Source: Seminavis robusta (Eukaryota > Bacillariophyta > Bacillariophyceae > Naviculales > Naviculaceae). From it: a stretch of 64,000 nt of DNA. The stretch is taken from contig CAICTM010000092.1 of assembly GCA_903772945.1 (NCBI GenBank), positions 1 to 64,000 of the forward strand, given 5' to 3'. This document shows positions 63,163 through 64,000 of this stretch, one piece after another. The position numbers and the translations under genes are program-made. How positions within the stretch are numbered: the stretch's first letter is position 1; every line of letters starts with the position of its first letter. The notes under the pieces are model-generated. The model worked only from the letters and a program-made list of their open reading frames with translations. It ran no database searches and had not been told where the DNA came from.

Positions 63163-64000
63163 CTACTTTTCCTTCATCGTGAGATCGGCGCCTTTTCTGT
63201 CAAAGCCCCATTGCTGATACAAGATTGCTGATTGTGTCCTATTGGTTTGAGCCTCCTCTTCCAAGCCCCATTGTGAGAAAGCAAATGCCAAGCGCTCATG
63301 CGCCAGCGCCATTTCATGCACGAACCCCGATTCCTCAGCATACTGGATAGCAGAATCAAACTTTGACGAGGCGGTTTCTCTGTCACCAATCAACACAGCC
63401 CGCTCAGCTTCGAGCAAATAGATTTTGTTGAGCACGTTTTCCTTCCATGTCATGTTCCTATTCAAGGCCTTCAGTTTCTTCAGCGCCCTCAAACCAGCGC
63501 TCCTTGGCTTCTTTCTGCCAGCATGCGCAGCTAACACATTAGCCATGCCCAAGAGAAACTGCACTTGAACGACCAACATTGGACCATAGATTTCACCAAC
63601 AGGCAAATGTCGAAGCCGCCGTGAAACACGTAACCCATACGAATAATCGTTTGTGTACACGGAAAGAAACAGTTGACAGAAGCAACTCAGGACCAAGAGA
63701 GATTTGTCTTTCCTGCCCCATTTGGCTTCATCGAGGTCTGTCTCTTTATCGCAAAACGCTCCATAAAGAGCGGAATCAGTTTCATTGCCCTCGAGCAGTC
63801 TCTTGCCGAGTTCCAGGCCCAGGCCCACAAATGGCATCTTCTGTTTTAGCTTGGAAAACTCTTTGTATTGTTCTGCCATTGCAGAAACGTGTTCCTGTAG
63901 CCGAATCCCAGTGCAGAAGCCATGCAAACAGTAGAATGCTGCGTGACAGAAGGCGATTTCGACGTCACCACTCAACAACCCTGCTTTCATCCCGGTGACT
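63163..64000 (-). CDS. 3' end of a large TPR-type (AAA/STAND-like) protein gene, truncated by the window
   Basis: The last 275 or so codons of a gene whose start lies to the right of the window. The protein is all helical, with repeated 34-40 residue helix pairs (for example YKEFSKLKQKMPFVGLGLELGKR and VLNKIYLLEAERAVLIGDRETASSKFDSAIQYAEES) typical of TPR arrays. The ending, with the TPR-like ALAHERLAFAFSQWGLEEEA followed by LYQQWGFDRKGADL, is the closing repeat seen in large algal and bacterial kinase-AAA-TPR signalling proteins, such as PknB-like kinases with an ATPase and TPR tail. Only the tail is visible, so the upstream domains are inferred. Confidence 0.6.
   Translation of the reverse strand, partial: VTGMKAGLLSGDVEIAFCHAAFYCLHGFCTGIRLQEHVSAMAEQYKEFSKLKQKMPFVGLGLELGKRLLEGNETDSALYGAFCDKETDLDEAKWGRKDKSLLVLSCFCQLFLSVYTNDYSYGLRVSRRLRHLPVGEIYGPMLVVQVQFLLGMANVLAAHAGRKKPRSAGLRALKKLKALNRNMTWKENVLNKIYLLEAERAVLIGDRETASSKFDSAIQYAEESGFVHEMALAHERLAFAFSQWGLEEEAQTNRTQSAILYQQWGFDRKGADLTMKEK

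Noticed and set aside
1-64000. CRISPR arrays, operons, tRNA or rRNA genes
   Set aside because: No spaced direct-repeat array of CRISPR type, no bacterial gene organisation and no tRNA or rRNA that I could recognise by eye; a tRNA scan was not possible.

Overview
The window looks like a piece of nuclear chromosome from a photosynthetic stramenopile, most likely a pennate diatom. Evidence: GT-AG introns of about 70-250 bp in otherwise compact genes; several proteins with a signal peptide followed by an ASAFAP-like plastid-targeting junction (5371-6576, 36742-37335, 59465-60343); a DUF6824 protein of the type expanded in diatoms; eukaryotic genes for HMG-CoA synthase, METAP1, ArfGAP, an ELO elongase and SDHAF3; and intergenic DNA full of short TAGC and GTACC repeats. 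The species is not determined; diatom is an inference.

Left part (1-20 kb). The 5' portion of a decayed LTR retrotransposon runs off the left edge (1-~1390). It is followed by a chymotrypsin-fold protein with a Cys where the nucleophilic Ser is expected (1524-2660, -), a histidine phosphatase (-), a plastid CS+SAP-domain protein (-), a four-exon short-chain dehydrogenase (+), a cyclin-D1-binding-protein-1 (GCIP) homologue (-) head-to-head with SDHAF3 (+), a three-exon mitochondrial carrier (-), three-exon methionine aminopeptidase 1 (-) head-to-head with an ArfGAP (+), and a DUF6824 protein (-).

Middle (20-42 kb). A membrane glycosyltransferase-like protein (+), a two-TM protein (-), four-exon HMG-CoA synthase (-), a six-exon FAAH-type amidase (-), two proteins of unknown function in divergent orientation, 3-hydroxyisobutyryl-CoA hydrolase (+), an o-succinylbenzoyl-CoA ligase-like enzyme (-) divergent from a YggT/Ycf19 plastid membrane protein (+), a two-exon ELO elongase (-), and a candidate CENP-L kinetochore protein (+).

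Right part (42-64 kb). The most unusual locus is 42291-49821 (-). It is one very long reading frame encoding a DOMON domain, a complete dopamine-beta-hydroxylase-like copper monooxygenase, a transmembrane segment, a FAAL-type adenylation domain, a carrier-protein domain and a multi-TM, hexapeptide-helix region like the end of poly-lysine-synthetase-type NRPSs. A 1148-bp element with inverted ends and a 7-bp target duplication sits inside the adenylation domain, and a single in-frame TGA lies in a loop near the C-terminal third. Beyond it are tandem repeats, a piggyBac-type transposase gene with a proline-rich array (-), a divergent pair of unknown proteins, a plastid-targeted unknown protein (+), a long gene-poor stretch with degenerate duplications, and the 3' end of a TPR-type gene that leaves the window on the right.

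The genes are ordinary single eukaryotic units and not operons. Several are arranged as closely spaced divergent pairs that may share promoters. Exon boundaries were worked out by hand from splice consensus, reading-frame continuity and family similarity, and family names come from recognised motifs, not database searches.
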